A DNA stretch of 36,161 nt from an uncultured Mailhella sp. Its GTDB lineage: Bacteria > Desulfobacterota > Desulfovibrionia > Desulfovibrionales > Desulfovibrionaceae. Each line of letters starts with the position of its first letter. The first letter of the stretch is position 1. The notes below the pieces were generated by a model. It worked only from the letters and a program-made list of their open reading frames with translations. It had not been told where the DNA came from and searched no databases. Both the position numbers and the translations under genes were made by a program. The DNA is taken from assembly GCA_944322635.1 (NCBI GenBank), contig CALUPL010000027.1:1-36161 (forward strand), in the 5' to 3' direction. Of the stretch, positions 23,752-31,957 are shown in pieces.

Positions 23752-25306
23752 TTGCGGCCTCCTCTTCCTCGCCGAAGCGGATGCCTGCCATCATGAGTCC
23801 TATGGACTCCACGCGCGCGGCATCGGTACGGGGAAAAACGTCGATGAAGCGGCCGCGGTACATGACGGCAAAGGTATCGGCCAGAGTCATGGCTTCGTGC
23901 AGATCGCTCGTCACAAGGAGCACTCCGGCGCTCGCGCGCGCCTCAAGAATGCGCCGCCACACCTCTTCCATGGCGCCTATGTCCAGGCCCTGCGTGGGGT
24001 TCTCGGCAACAATGAGGCTCGGCTCACGGAAAAACTCACGCCCGAGAACCATTTTCTGCAGATTGCCGCCGGAAAGAGAACCCGCCGTGGCGTGAAGGCC
24101 GTCGGCCACCACCTGATATTCCTGCATGATGTCCTCGGCCGCCGTGGCGGAATGGCGTCTGTCGAGAAAGCCGAAGTTCTGGAATCCATTGCGGTTGGTG
24201 AGCAGAAAATTGTCCAGAAGATCCAGCGACGGACAGGTGGCAAGCCCCTTTCTGTCTTCGGGAATGTACACCATGCTCTTCCGGCCCATGCGCGTGCGCA
24301 TGAAATCGTTCCAGTTCCTGCCCAGAATGCGCACGGAATCCTTGCCGCTGTCGGGAGCGGCACCGCCCGTCACCATTTCCACAAGCTCCCTCTGACCGTT
24401 GCCGGCCACGCCCACCACGGCCAGCACCTCGCCCCGGCGAAGCGAACAGGTCAGATCCTGAGCCATGCCGCACGAGGCATGAGAAAGTTCCAGCAGAACC
24501 TCGCCCTTTTCCACGGGCGTCTGCTCCACTTCGGTATCCATCTGACGGCCTACCATGCGTTCGGCAAGCTCCCTTTCTCCGGGCACTTCCTCACGCATGA
24601 AATGATCCACAATCTCGCCGCGGCGCAGAATGCTTATTTCCGTGGCGAGGTCGAGCACTTCCTTCATTTTGTGACTGATGAACACCACGGCTTTCCCGTC
24701 GGCGGCCATGCGGCGCAGCGCGGCAAAAAGCTGACTTATTTCCGGCGGCGTGAGCACGGCGGTGGGTTCATCGAGAATGAGCACCCGGCAATCGCGGTAA
24801 AGGAGCTTCAGAATTTCCACTCTCTGGCGTTCGCCCATGGAAAGATCGGAAATCATTGCATCGGGATTTATTTCAAAGCCGTAGCGGGACGCGAGTTCCA
24901 GCACCCTTTCACGCATGGCCGAAGGGTTAAGAATGCCCCGTGCCTGCCCGAGCATGAGGTTCTGCGTGACCGTCATGGCCTCAACGAGCATGAAGTGCTG
25001 ATACACCATACCGATGCCCGCAGCCAGAGCGTCGCGCGGGGAACGGAAGGGCGCGGGAATGCCGTCCACGAAAATGGTGCCGGAATCCTGCCGGGACTTG
25101 CCCGACAATATGGACATGAGCGTGGATTTGCCAGCACCGTTCTCGCCGAGCAGGGCAAGAATCTCACCTGCGCGAATTTCAAGGGATATGTCGCGGTTAG
25201 CCTTCACAGGGCCGTAGCTTTTGCAGATGTTTTCCAGTCGGATGAGAGGAGGAGTCGTACGCTCCGTCTCCTTTGCCGCACAAGACTGCGTCTGTGCCAT
25301 CATCAT
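23741..25306 (-). CDS. ABC transporter ATPase, BMP/nucleoside-type (521 aa)
   Basis: The energising subunit of a BMP-type importer, with two ABC domains in one chain like RbsA/NupA. Domain 1: Walker A GENGAGKST (54-62), signature LSMGERQR, Walker B VLILDEPT, switch His in FISHKMKE. Domain 2 (from about 265) has a degenerate Walker A (GVAGNGQREL), signature LSGGNLQK and LIVAENPTQGLD, the asymmetric pattern usual for nucleoside/sugar importers. The first of three consecutive ATG codons is taken because it overlaps the MFS stop as ATGA and follows AAAGGA. It is separated from its permease genes (27117-29110) by an MFS gene. Confidence 0.92.
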   Translation of the reverse strand: MMMAQTQSCAAKETERTTPPLIRLENICKSYGPVKANRDISLEIRAGEILALLGENGAGKSTLMSILSGKSRQDSGTIFVDGIPAPFRSPRDALAAGIGMVYQHFMLVEAMTVTQNLMLGQARGILNPSAMRERVLELASRYGFEINPDAMISDLSMGERQRVEILKLLYRDCRVLILDEPTAVLTPPEISQLFAALRRMAADGKAVVFISHKMKEVLDLATEISILRRGEIVDHFMREEVPGERELAERMVGRQMDTEVEQTPVEKGEVLLELSHASCGMAQDLTCSLRRGEVLAVVGVAGNGQRELVEMVTGGAAPDSGKDSVRILGRNWNDFMRTRMGRKSMVYIPEDRKGLATCPSLDLLDNFLLTNRNGFQNFGFLDRRHSATAAEDIMQEYQVVADGLHATAGSLSGGNLQKMVLGREFFREPSLIVAENPTQGLDIGAMEEVWRRILEARASAGVLLVTSDLHEAMTLADTFAVMYRGRFIDVFPRTDAARVESIGLMMAGIRFGEEEEAANEA

Positions 25307-26718
25307 TTTCCTTTCGGCCCGGAACGGCCGCCGGTATCATTGTTTTTTTCAAGAAGATTTTCACCGTCGTCCTTGTGCAGCAGCATGAACACGAAGGCCG
25401 AGGCCGCCGTAATGAGGCCTACGGCCACAAAGGTGCGGTGCAGAGCCTGAAGTTCGCCGGCAGGACCGGTAAAAAAGCGCAGCAGCGCGGTGCTTATGGC
25501 CACGCCGAAGCTGACGGTGAGGTTCTGCGTGACGGAAAGAAGACTGTTGCCGTCACTCGCGGTGTCGGCGGGAAGTTCGCCCAGCGTGATGGTGTTCATG
25601 GAGGTGAACTGACCGGACATGAACATGCCCTGAATGAGAAGCTGCACCACCAGAAGCGTGAGCGGCCAGCCGGGACGCTGCAGACTCATGAATATGTACA
25701 TGCCCGCAATGGCAAGCGTGAGAAAAAGCAGCACGTGCCGGTAGCCGAAGCGGTGCAGAAGCCGCAGCACCACGGTTTTGGTCATGATGGAGCCGACGGC
25801 CGGAGCAAGCATGATAAGTCCCGCCACATCGGCGGAATAGCCGAGACCGACCTGAAGCATGAGCGGCACCAGAAAGGGAATGCTGCCCGTGCCGAGACGC
25901 GCCACCATGTTTCCTGCAATGCCCACCCGGAAGGTGCGTGTTTTGAACACCTTGAGGGAGATGAGCGGCGAAGGGGAACGCCGGGCGTGAAGAACATAGA
26001 CCGCCACGGCCGCAAAACCGAAAATGATGAGCACGGCGGCAAGCAGCGGCGAGGAATTCTTGCCGCCGGTAAGTTCCAGCCCGGCGGTCATGGAAAGCAC
26101 GCTCGCGCCTATGATGATGAAACCCGGGGCGTCGAAACGGCCCCGTGCCTGCCGGAAATCGGGAAAGACGCGCAGCGCGTACAGAAAACCCACGAGGCCG
26201 AGCGGAACGTTGATGAGAAAGATCCAGTGCCACGAGGCGTAGGTGACGAGCCAGCCGCCTATGATGGGGCCCACCACCGGTCCCACCAGGCCGGGAATGG
26301 TGATGAAGTTGAACACCCTCACAAAATCCGCACGGGTGTAGGCACGCATGAGGGTAAGGCGGGAAACGGGAACCATCATGGCACCGCCTATGCCCTGCAC
26401 CACGCGTGCAGCCACAAGCTGCGGCAGAGTATGGGACATGGCGCAGAACAGCGAACCGGACACGAACAGGGCCACTGCCGAAAGAAACACACGCCGCGTG
26501 CCGAAGGTATCGGCCAGCCACCCGCTCAAGGGAATGAGCATGGCCACGGTAAGCGCGTAGCTTATGACGGCAAGCTGCATGGAGAACGGCGCGCGGTGCA
26601 TGGATGCGGCTATGGAGGGCAGAGCCGTGTTGAGAATGGTGGAATCGAGCATCTGCATGAAAAAGGCCGCAGCCGTAATCATGGGAAGCCCGGTAAGCAT
26701 ATCGCGGGAAGTCAGCAT
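25303..26718 (-). CDS. MFS transporter, DHA2 family (MdtD/EmrB-like, 471 aa)
   Basis: A proton-driven major facilitator with the 14-helix DHA2 pattern. Motif A is visible as GWLADTFGTRRVF near 65-77 and the antiporter-type motif C region as GPVVGPIIGGWL (about 147-158); the N-terminus carries MLDSTILNTALPSIA, the common DHA2 start including the D of helix 1. The length matches MdtD-type proteins. It lies between the two permease genes and the ATPase of a BMP-type importer and overlaps the ATPase start by four bases, which is unusual and may mean it exports a toxic or excess product of the same substrate. It has its own candidate promoter at 26772-26800 and an AAGGA ribosome-binding site. Confidence 0.9.
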   Translation of the reverse strand: MLTSRDMLTGLPMITAAAFFMQMLDSTILNTALPSIAASMHRAPFSMQLAVISYALTVAMLIPLSGWLADTFGTRRVFLSAVALFVSGSLFCAMSHTLPQLVAARVVQGIGGAMMVPVSRLTLMRAYTRADFVRVFNFITIPGLVGPVVGPIIGGWLVTYASWHWIFLINVPLGLVGFLYALRVFPDFRQARGRFDAPGFIIIGASVLSMTAGLELTGGKNSSPLLAAVLIIFGFAAVAVYVLHARRSPSPLISLKVFKTRTFRVGIAGNMVARLGTGSIPFLVPLMLQVGLGYSADVAGLIMLAPAVGSIMTKTVVLRLLHRFGYRHVLLFLTLAIAGMYIFMSLQRPGWPLTLLVVQLLIQGMFMSGQFTSMNTITLGELPADTASDGNSLLSVTQNLTVSFGVAISTALLRFFTGPAGELQALHRTFVAVGLITAASAFVFMLLHKDDGENLLEKNNDTGGRSGPKGK

Positions 26719-26771
26719 GGGAATGTCCTTGGCTTTCGACTCCGTTACGACAACAGGTCGATTCTTCGGGA

Positions 26772-26800
26772 ATTTTCACCGAAAAACGGAGGAGTTGCAA
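26772..26800 (-). promoter_or_regulatory. Candidate promoter for the MFS-ATPase genes
   Basis: On the minus strand TTGCAA (26795-26800), a 17-nt spacer and GAAAAT (26772-26777) precede the MFS start at 26718. Each box matches the sigma-70 consensus at four of six positions. Confidence 0.3.
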
Positions 26801-27116
26801 CCCTGTTACAATATCATGCTCCCATTGCGCTCTGTCTGTAAAGCGAAGAAACATGGCGCTGACGGCCTCCGTCGGAGAGGGGAACGCCGCATGGAGTGCC
26901 TGTCGCAAACCCGCCCGGGAATTGCAACGGATTCCGACGCCCTGCCCCTTTCCGGCAAAGCTCCAGCGGGCCCGCAAAGGCCTGAAACACCGCTCAGGTA
27001 CAGCAGCATGCCGCGCCGCTGCGCCATTCAACCAGGCCCCGCCTTTCCGCGGACACCGTCACTTTTTCTTCAAAGTGCCCCGGCCCGCTCCCGCGCGTCA
27101 AACCGCTTCCGCCTGG
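26801..27116. other. Spacer between MFS and permease genes
   Basis: About 316 bp without a convincing gene, clear terminator or RNA. Open frames here have no recognisable content. It separates the permease genes from the MFS-ATPase genes, so the two sets may be separate transcripts. Confidence 0.35.
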
Positions 27117-28037
27117 CTACGCTCCCGGAGCAATGTTGTCTCCGAGCGCCGCAGGAGCGTTTCTGCCCTTGCCTCTGGCTGAGGAAAAAAGCAGCGCAAG
27201 AATGGTGAGCGCGTAGGGCAGCATCATCATGAGCGACGAGGGAATGGTGGTGCCCAGGGCCTGAAGACGCAGCTGGAAGGCCATGATGCCGCCGAAGAGG
27301 TAGGCGCCGAACATGGCGCGGCCCGGCCGCCAGAAGGCGAAAATGACGAGGGCCACGGCTATCCAGCCCTTGCCCGCGGTAAGGTTGTGCGTCCACATGT
27401 GCGTGGCGCAAAGCGACAGGTAGGCTCCGCCCACGCCCACGAGAAAGGCTCCGGCAAAAATGCCGAGCCAGCGCATCTTCACGGGATCAAGCCCCGCGGC
27501 CTGTACGGCGTCGGGCGATTCGCCGGACGCACAGAGGGCAAGACCAAGGGAGGTACGGCGGAAGAACCACATGACGGCCCAGGGCAGAAGATAGGAGATG
27601 TACACCAGAGGATCATGCTGAAAGAGCACGGGGCCGATGACCGGAATGTCGGAGAGAAAAGGAATGTCGAAGGGCTGGAAGCCCACGGTCTTCTCGCCGA
27701 TGAAGGGCGCGCCGAGATAGTCGGAAAGGCCCACGCCGAAAATGGTGAGAGCCAGCCCGGACACGGTCTGATTCCCCTGGAAGATGAGGCAGACCACACC
27801 GTGCAGAAGGCCTATGCAGGCGGCGCCGAAGCCGGCGGCCAGCGTGGCAAGCCAGGGATTGCCGGTTTTGAACTGTACGATGAAGGCAAAAAAGGCCCCC
27901 ATGATCATCATGCCTTCCACGCCGAGGTTGAGCACACCGGAACGCTCGGTGATGAGTTCGCCCATGGTGGCGTACAAAAGAGGCGTACCCGCCAGCACCG
28001 TGGCGGCAAGCAGCGCAACAAAGATGTCCCAGGTCAT
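27117..28037 (-). CDS. BMP-type ABC permease 2 (306 aa)
   Basis: An integral-membrane permease of the branched-chain/BMP (nucleoside-type) ABC family. The start at 28037 (MTWDIFVALLAATVLAG) gives the normal length and overlaps the stop of permease 1 as ATGA; longer in-frame versions would run back through permease 1. Typical features are TPLLYATMGELITERSGVLNLGVEGMM, interrupted here only to note its two halves, about 8-10 hydrophobic segments, and LALCASGESPDAVQAAGLDPVKMRW, the cytoplasmic coupling loop that contacts the ATPase. It works as a heterodimer with the protein encoded at 28034-29110. Confidence 0.92.
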   Translation of the reverse strand: MTWDIFVALLAATVLAGTPLLYATMGELITERSGVLNLGVEGMMIMGAFFAFIVQFKTGNPWLATLAAGFGAACIGLLHGVVCLIFQGNQTVSGLALTIFGVGLSDYLGAPFIGEKTVGFQPFDIPFLSDIPVIGPVLFQHDPLVYISYLLPWAVMWFFRRTSLGLALCASGESPDAVQAAGLDPVKMRWLGIFAGAFLVGVGGAYLSLCATHMWTHNLTAGKGWIAVALVIFAFWRPGRAMFGAYLFGGIMAFQLRLQALGTTIPSSLMMMLPYALTILALLFSSARGKGRNAPAALGDNIAPGA

Positions 28038-29110
28038 GCGGCACCTCCCTGGCTGCGACCGGTTCTCACGAAGGTATAGGAATAGAAGAACTGCCCGGCC
28101 AGAACGCACAGAAGGATGAAGCCTTCGAGAATGCCGCCGAAGGCCGCAGGCACCTGCATGTCCACCTGAAGGTTGTCGGTACCCACGAGAAGACCGGCCA
28201 GAAAAACGGAGAACAGCGCAATGGAAGGCGTGCGCAAGCGGGAAAGCCATGCCACCACAATGGCCGTGTAGCCGTAGCCTGTGCACAGGCTGGGCTGAAG
28301 CCTGTTGAACGTGGCCGAAACTTCCACGCAGCCCGCCATGCCCGCCAGCGCGCCGGACACCGTGAGCACGAACACCAGCAGAAAGCCGTAGGGAATGCGG
28401 GCGTAGCGCGCGGCCCTCGGATTTTCGCCTGCGGCGCACAGCTCGAAGCCGAGTCTCGTGCGCTGCAGAAATACGGAAACGGCCACGGCCGCAATCACGC
28501 ATACCACAAGGCCTGCGTGCACGTAGCCGAGCACTTCGGGGAATATGGCTTCTTCGGGAAACATGGCCGTCATGGGAAAGCCCATGCTTCCGGGATCCTT
28601 CCACGGGCCGTACACGAGGTAGCGCATGAACTCTATGCCTATGTAGTTGAGCATGAGCGTGGAAATGATTTCATTGAGACCGAACTTCAGCTTGAGAAGA
28701 CCGGGAAGCATGCCCCAGAGACCGCCGGTTACGGCCGCGCACACGAGCATGAGCGTGAGCATGAGCGGCATGGGAAGTCCGGGAAAGGTGAGCACTGCCC
28801 AGGTGGCGCCCACGCCGCCCAGGGCGAACTGCCCCTCTGCGCCGATGTTCCACACCTTCATGCGGAAGGCGATGGACACGCCGAGCGAGCAAAGAAAGAT
28901 GGGAATGGCCTTGAGCATGGTATCCTGCAGGGCGTACAGGCTGCCGAAGCCGCCCTTGAAGAGCACCACGGCGGCCTCCACGGGCGACTTGTCCTGAATC
29001 ATCAGCAGCAGGGAGCAGAACGCCAGGGCGATGAGAAGCGCCGCCGGCAGCACGACGAACCCTGCCCAGCGCTGGGGGGTCTGCCGTCTGACGACTCTGA
29101 AACCGTCCAT
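28034..29110 (-). CDS. BMP-type ABC permease 1 (358 aa)
   Basis: The longer permease partner of the BMP-type importer. The start at 29110 is preceded by CGGAGGAAT and gives the usual size; an upstream in-frame ATG at 29296 would add an unlikely charged leader. Family-typical blocks: AFRMKVWNIGAEGQFALGG (about 83-101), LKLKFGLNEIISTLMLNYI, and the cytoplasmic coupling loop LGFELCAAGENPRAARYARI. Hydrophobic segments are spread throughout. The stop overlaps the start of permease 2. It is separated from the binding-protein gene by about 356 bp that contain that gene's terminator, so it may be read through or separately transcribed. Confidence 0.92.
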   Translation of the reverse strand: MDGFRVVRRQTPQRWAGFVVLPAALLIALAFCSLLLMIQDKSPVEAAVVLFKGGFGSLYALQDTMLKAIPIFLCSLGVSIAFRMKVWNIGAEGQFALGGVGATWAVLTFPGLPMPLMLTLMLVCAAVTGGLWGMLPGLLKLKFGLNEIISTLMLNYIGIEFMRYLVYGPWKDPGSMGFPMTAMFPEEAIFPEVLGYVHAGLVVCVIAAVAVSVFLQRTRLGFELCAAGENPRAARYARIPYGFLLVFVLTVSGALAGMAGCVEVSATFNRLQPSLCTGYGYTAIVVAWLSRLRTPSIALFSVFLAGLLVGTDNLQVDMQVPAAFGGILEGFILLCVLAGQFFYSYTFVRTGRSQGGAA

Positions 29111-29338
29111 GATTCCTCCGAAAATGGTTTGATGTGGCCGGACGGACGCATCGAAAAATCCGGCACGGGCAACGGCAGGCAACGCGCCCGCCGGTCTCAA
29201 AGCCGCCCGGCCTTCTGAACAGACCTTTTCGCGAAAAAGGATCCCGGAAAACTTTCCGCCCGTCGCGCCCTTCCGTTGCATACGCGCCGGGAACATTTCC
29301 GGAACCGGAAAAAGCCGGTCATTTTTTCATCCGGTCGC

Positions 29339-29419
29339 CCGGAAGATCGCTCTTCCGGAAAAAGAGAACCGAGGTCCGCGGAAGTCACCGCCCCTGCGGG
29401 ACGGGGCAAGCCGCGGACC
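29339..29419. other. Structured, palindrome-rich leader of the permease genes
   Basis: CCGGAAGA-TCGC-TCTTCCGG (29339-29358) is followed by a two-part hairpin: outer GGTCCGCGG with CCGCGGACC (29373-29381 with 29411-29419) and inner GCCCC with GGGGC (29390-29394 with 29403-29407). It does not match a riboswitch that I recognise. It lies between the BMP gene terminator and permease 1 and could control passage of transcription. Confidence 0.35.
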
Positions 29420-29426
29420 GGAAATA

Positions 29427-29458
29427 AAAAAGCCCCGCCTTCGCCGGGCGGAGCTTTC
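29427..29458 (-). terminator. Terminator or attenuator after the BMP binding-protein gene
   Basis: On the minus strand an 11-bp stem (29447-29457 with 29429-29439, one G-U pair) is followed by six T residues. It begins ten bases past the stop codon. Binding-protein genes often have such partial terminators to make more of that protein than of the permeases. Confidence 0.8.
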
Positions 29459-29466
29459 CTGAAAAA

Positions 29467-30552
29467 CTACTTGGTCGTTCCTATCACGCCTTCCACGAAC
29501 CAGTCCATGGAAAGCAGCATGTCGTCGGGCGCAACCTGGCCTTCGGCCACGCGCACCTTGCCTTCCTGATCCTTCACCGGGCCGGTGAACACCTGATACT
29601 TGCCGGAAATGATGTCGGCCTTCACGGCATCCACCTTGGCGCGCACGTCGGCAGGAACCATGTCGCCGTAGCGGGAAATGTCCACAATGCCGTCGCCTAT
29701 GCCGTACCAGTAGTTGCCGTTCTTCCAGGTGCCGGCACGGTATTCGTCGATGAACTTCTTATAGAACTTGTTCCAGTCCCACACGGCGGCCACAAGGTGA
29801 GCCTTGGGCGCGGCGGCGGACATGTCGGTGTTGTAGCCCACGCTGTAGGCGCCGCGGGCTTCGGCCGCGGTCTGCGGACCGGCGGAGTCCTGATGCTGGG
29901 CAATCACGTCCACGCCCACGTCGAGCAGGCCTTCGGCGGCCTTCTTTTCGTCGTCGGGGCTGTACCAGGTGCGGGTCCACACCACGCGCACCTTGGCGTC
30001 GGGGTTCACGGCGCGCACGCCGAGCGTGAAGGCGTTGATGCCGCGCACCACTTCAGGAATGGGGAAGGAGGCCACATAGCCTATTTCATTCTTCTTGGTC
30101 ATGGAACCCGCCACCATGCCGGTGAGATAGCGGGCCTGATACATTCTGCCGAAATAGCAGGTCATGTTGTCGCTGTGCTTGTAGCCCGAGCAGTGCAGGA
30201 AGGTGATCTTCGGGTTGCGCTTGGCCATTTTGGCCATGGCGTCCATGTAGCCGAAACTCGTGGCCACAATGACGTTGTAGCCCTTGGAGCACATGTTCTT
30301 GATGGCGCGCTCGGCGTCGGGGCCTTCGGGCACGCTTTCCATCATGGTGGTTTCCACGTCGGGCATTTCGTCCATCATCTTGCGGCCCTGATCATGGGTC
30401 CACGACCAGCCTTCGTCGCCCACAGGGGAAACATAGATGAAGCCAACCTTGATTTTCTTCGCCGTATCTTCCGCATGGGCGGAAGAGGCCAGAGGCGAAA
30501 GCGCCATACCGCAGACGGCCAGAACGGCCGCGGCATAGTTGAGAAAACGCAT
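29467..30552 (-). CDS. BMP-family (basic membrane protein) substrate-binding protein (361 aa)
   Basis: The periplasmic ligand-binding subunit of the BMP-type ABC importer (family of PnrA/TmpC and Med). A cleavable signal peptide is clear (MRFLNYAAAVLAVCGMALSP, cleavage probably after AHA at about residue 27). The mature part begins KKIKVGFIYVSPVGDEGW, the Asp/Trp-containing ligand region typical of the family, followed by DQGRKMMDE and later FPIPEVVRGINAFTLGVR. Known BMP proteins bind purine nucleosides, and a nucleoside-like ligand is the default guess. The start has GGGAGA upstream. A candidate promoter with a palindrome lies at 30679-30707. Confidence 0.92.
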   Translation of the reverse strand: MRFLNYAAAVLAVCGMALSPLASSAHAEDTAKKIKVGFIYVSPVGDEGWSWTHDQGRKMMDEMPDVETTMMESVPEGPDAERAIKNMCSKGYNVIVATSFGYMDAMAKMAKRNPKITFLHCSGYKHSDNMTCYFGRMYQARYLTGMVAGSMTKKNEIGYVASFPIPEVVRGINAFTLGVRAVNPDAKVRVVWTRTWYSPDDEKKAAEGLLDVGVDVIAQHQDSAGPQTAAEARGAYSVGYNTDMSAAAPKAHLVAAVWDWNKFYKKFIDEYRAGTWKNGNYWYGIGDGIVDISRYGDMVPADVRAKVDAVKADIISGKYQVFTGPVKDQEGKVRVAEGQVAPDDMLLSMDWFVEGVIGTTK

Positions 30553-30678
30553 CCCGAGATCTCCCGTGTTAAAATGATGAACGACGCCTCCGCCCGCGCG
30601 GACGCGCCCCGGAACCGTGCGGAAGCCGCGCTCCCCTTCTGCCGGAGCAACGCCGACCTTCCCGCCGGTAAAAAAGAG

Positions 30679-30707
30679 AGACTAACGCATAATCATGCGC
30701 GGTTCAA
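30679..30707 (-). promoter_or_regulatory. Candidate BMP-gene promoter with operator-like palindrome
   Basis: On the minus strand TTGAAC (30702-30707) and TAGTCT (30679-30684) are 17 bp apart. The spacer contains CGCAT-AATC-ATGCG (30686-30699), a perfect 5-bp-arm palindrome whose outer CGCA/TGCG resembles LacI/PurR-type operators. This is a visual match only. Confidence 0.35.
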
Positions 30708-30741
30708 GTTCCGAAAAGCCTTCCGGCCTGCGGAAATAAAG

Positions 30742-30826
30742 AGAAGGAGAGGGCGGAGGAAGGAGGGAAACTTTTGAAAAAGTTTCCCTCCTTCCCACGA
30801 GCCCCCATCCTCCCTTCAAAACTTTT
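30742..30826 (-). repeat. Dispersed G/A-rich hairpin repeat, copy 2
   Basis: Inverted relative to copy 1 at 23176-23260. The stem here is 18 bp (30758-30775 with 30778-30795) around a two-base loop. Differences from copy 1 are paired, so the fold is kept. It lies behind the DsbA-like gene (stop 30919) and upstream of the BMP gene, where it would separate the two minus-strand transcripts. Confidence 0.7.
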
Positions 30827-30918
30827 CCATGGGGACAAAAAAGGACGACCCGGCCCTGCTTTCCTGAAACGGAACAAGGCCGCAGACGGACACGAAAAAA
30901 CGCTCCTCCGTCAAAATT

Positions 30919-31611
30919 TCAGCGCAGGCAGCAGGTGCCGTCCAGCCCGCAGGCCCCGGCGGAAACCGAATTCAGAGAAGCGCCGGAAGCAAGAGCTTCC
31001 TCAATTTTGGCTTCCACGGTTTCAAGAGGAGCAAAGCCCCGGGCCACGGCATGAAGCTCCCCGTCGTCCGTTTTCACGAAAAGCGTGGGATACACCACAA
31101 AATCGCCGAGAATTTCCTCCGCCTCGTCCATTTCCTTCTTCGCCTTTTCGCGCACGGCTTCGGAGGAAAGAGCCTTTTCAAGCTCCTCCGCAGAAACACC
31201 CCAGCGCAAGGCAACGTCGGCCTGCACGCCCAAATCGAGCACGTCGCGCCCGTCTTTGTAAAAGGCATCCTGAAAGGTTTCCATCTGCTCCAGGGCATGG
31301 CCGGGCGCAAGCTTCTTGAGCGCGGCCATGAGCAGCGCGGAACGGGAGGAATCCATGACGACGCTCCCCTCCTCGTTCAGCAGGCGGAAGAAACCTTCGC
31401 CCAGCGTGCGGCCCGTGGTGTCGGACAGACGCTGAAAAAAGGCACGCAGACGAGGCGTACCCATGGACGAGGTCTGCTCCGGCTCGTCCACAAGATTGCC
31501 GCAGAGCACGCGCACGGGAAAACAATGACGCTCGACGAGCTTCTGCATGACGGGAGCAAAGCCGAAGCACCAGGGACAGAAAACATCGGTAATGTAAATG
31601 AAGGATGGCAT
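30919..31611 (-). CDS. DsbA-family thioredoxin-fold oxidoreductase, FrnE-like (230 aa)
   Basis: A DsbA-fold protein with active site CPWC (Cys12-Pro-Trp-Cys15) right after the first strand (FIYITDVFCPWC) and no signal peptide, so it is probably cytoplasmic, as in the FrnE/2-hydroxychromene-carboxylate isomerase-like branch. A helical insertion covers about 60-165, and the cis-Pro loop appears as VVYPTLFVKTDDGE (about 175-188). The C-terminus ends GTCCLR, two further cysteines of unknown use. The family handles thiol-disulfide exchange or thiol-dependent stress reactions. It is divergent from the Nif3-like gene and followed by repeat copy 2. Confidence 0.85.
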   Translation of the reverse strand: MPSFIYITDVFCPWCFGFAPVMQKLVERHCFPVRVLCGNLVDEPEQTSSMGTPRLRAFFQRLSDTTGRTLGEGFFRLLNEEGSVVMDSSRSALLMAALKKLAPGHALEQMETFQDAFYKDGRDVLDLGVQADVALRWGVSAEELEKALSSEAVREKAKKEMDEAEEILGDFVVYPTLFVKTDDGELHAVARGFAPLETVEAKIEEALASGASLNSVSAGACGLDGTCCLR

Positions 31612-31876
31612 GGCGTTCCCTTACCCCAATCTCCGAAGAACGCCAAGAGGAATTTTCCGCATCGCTCTTCCGACAGAAAGAAGCTCTGCGGCCCCGGAAG
31701 CAGCAAAGCGTTCCGCAGACGCAAGTGCTCCACAGAGAAATTGCGGAACTTCCTCCGCTCTTCCCTTCCTTAAAAAAGGAAGTTCCTTTTCGAAAAACGC
31801 GTTCCTGCCTGCTGCACGAAAATTTCCTGCGCTCTGCCTTTCCGTCGCCGCGTTGAGGGCGGAAGCAGGCCGGAGC

Positions 31877-31905
31877 TTGACGAAGCGGAGAACTTTCCCT
31901 AGAAA
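31877..31905 (+). promoter_or_regulatory. Candidate promoter for the Nif3-like/zinc-ribbon genes
   Basis: TTGACG (31877-31882), 17 bp, then TAGAAA (31900-31905), 52 bp before the start codon at 31958. The -35 box matches the consensus at five of six positions. The rest of the 346-bp gap from 31612 shows no gene. Confidence 0.5.
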
Positions 31906-31957
31906 TATGAATTCCCCGGCATATCCATGACATTGCATCACGCAGAAGGCGACACCC

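Noticed and set aside
28038..28604. Upstream extension of permease 2 into permease 1
   Set aside because: The extra residues are a shadow of permease 1. The ATGA overlap at 28034-28037 marks the real start.
29111..29466. A purine riboswitch before the nucleoside-type permease genes
   Set aside because: The stems seen do not match the three-way junction and conserved loops of purine riboswitches.
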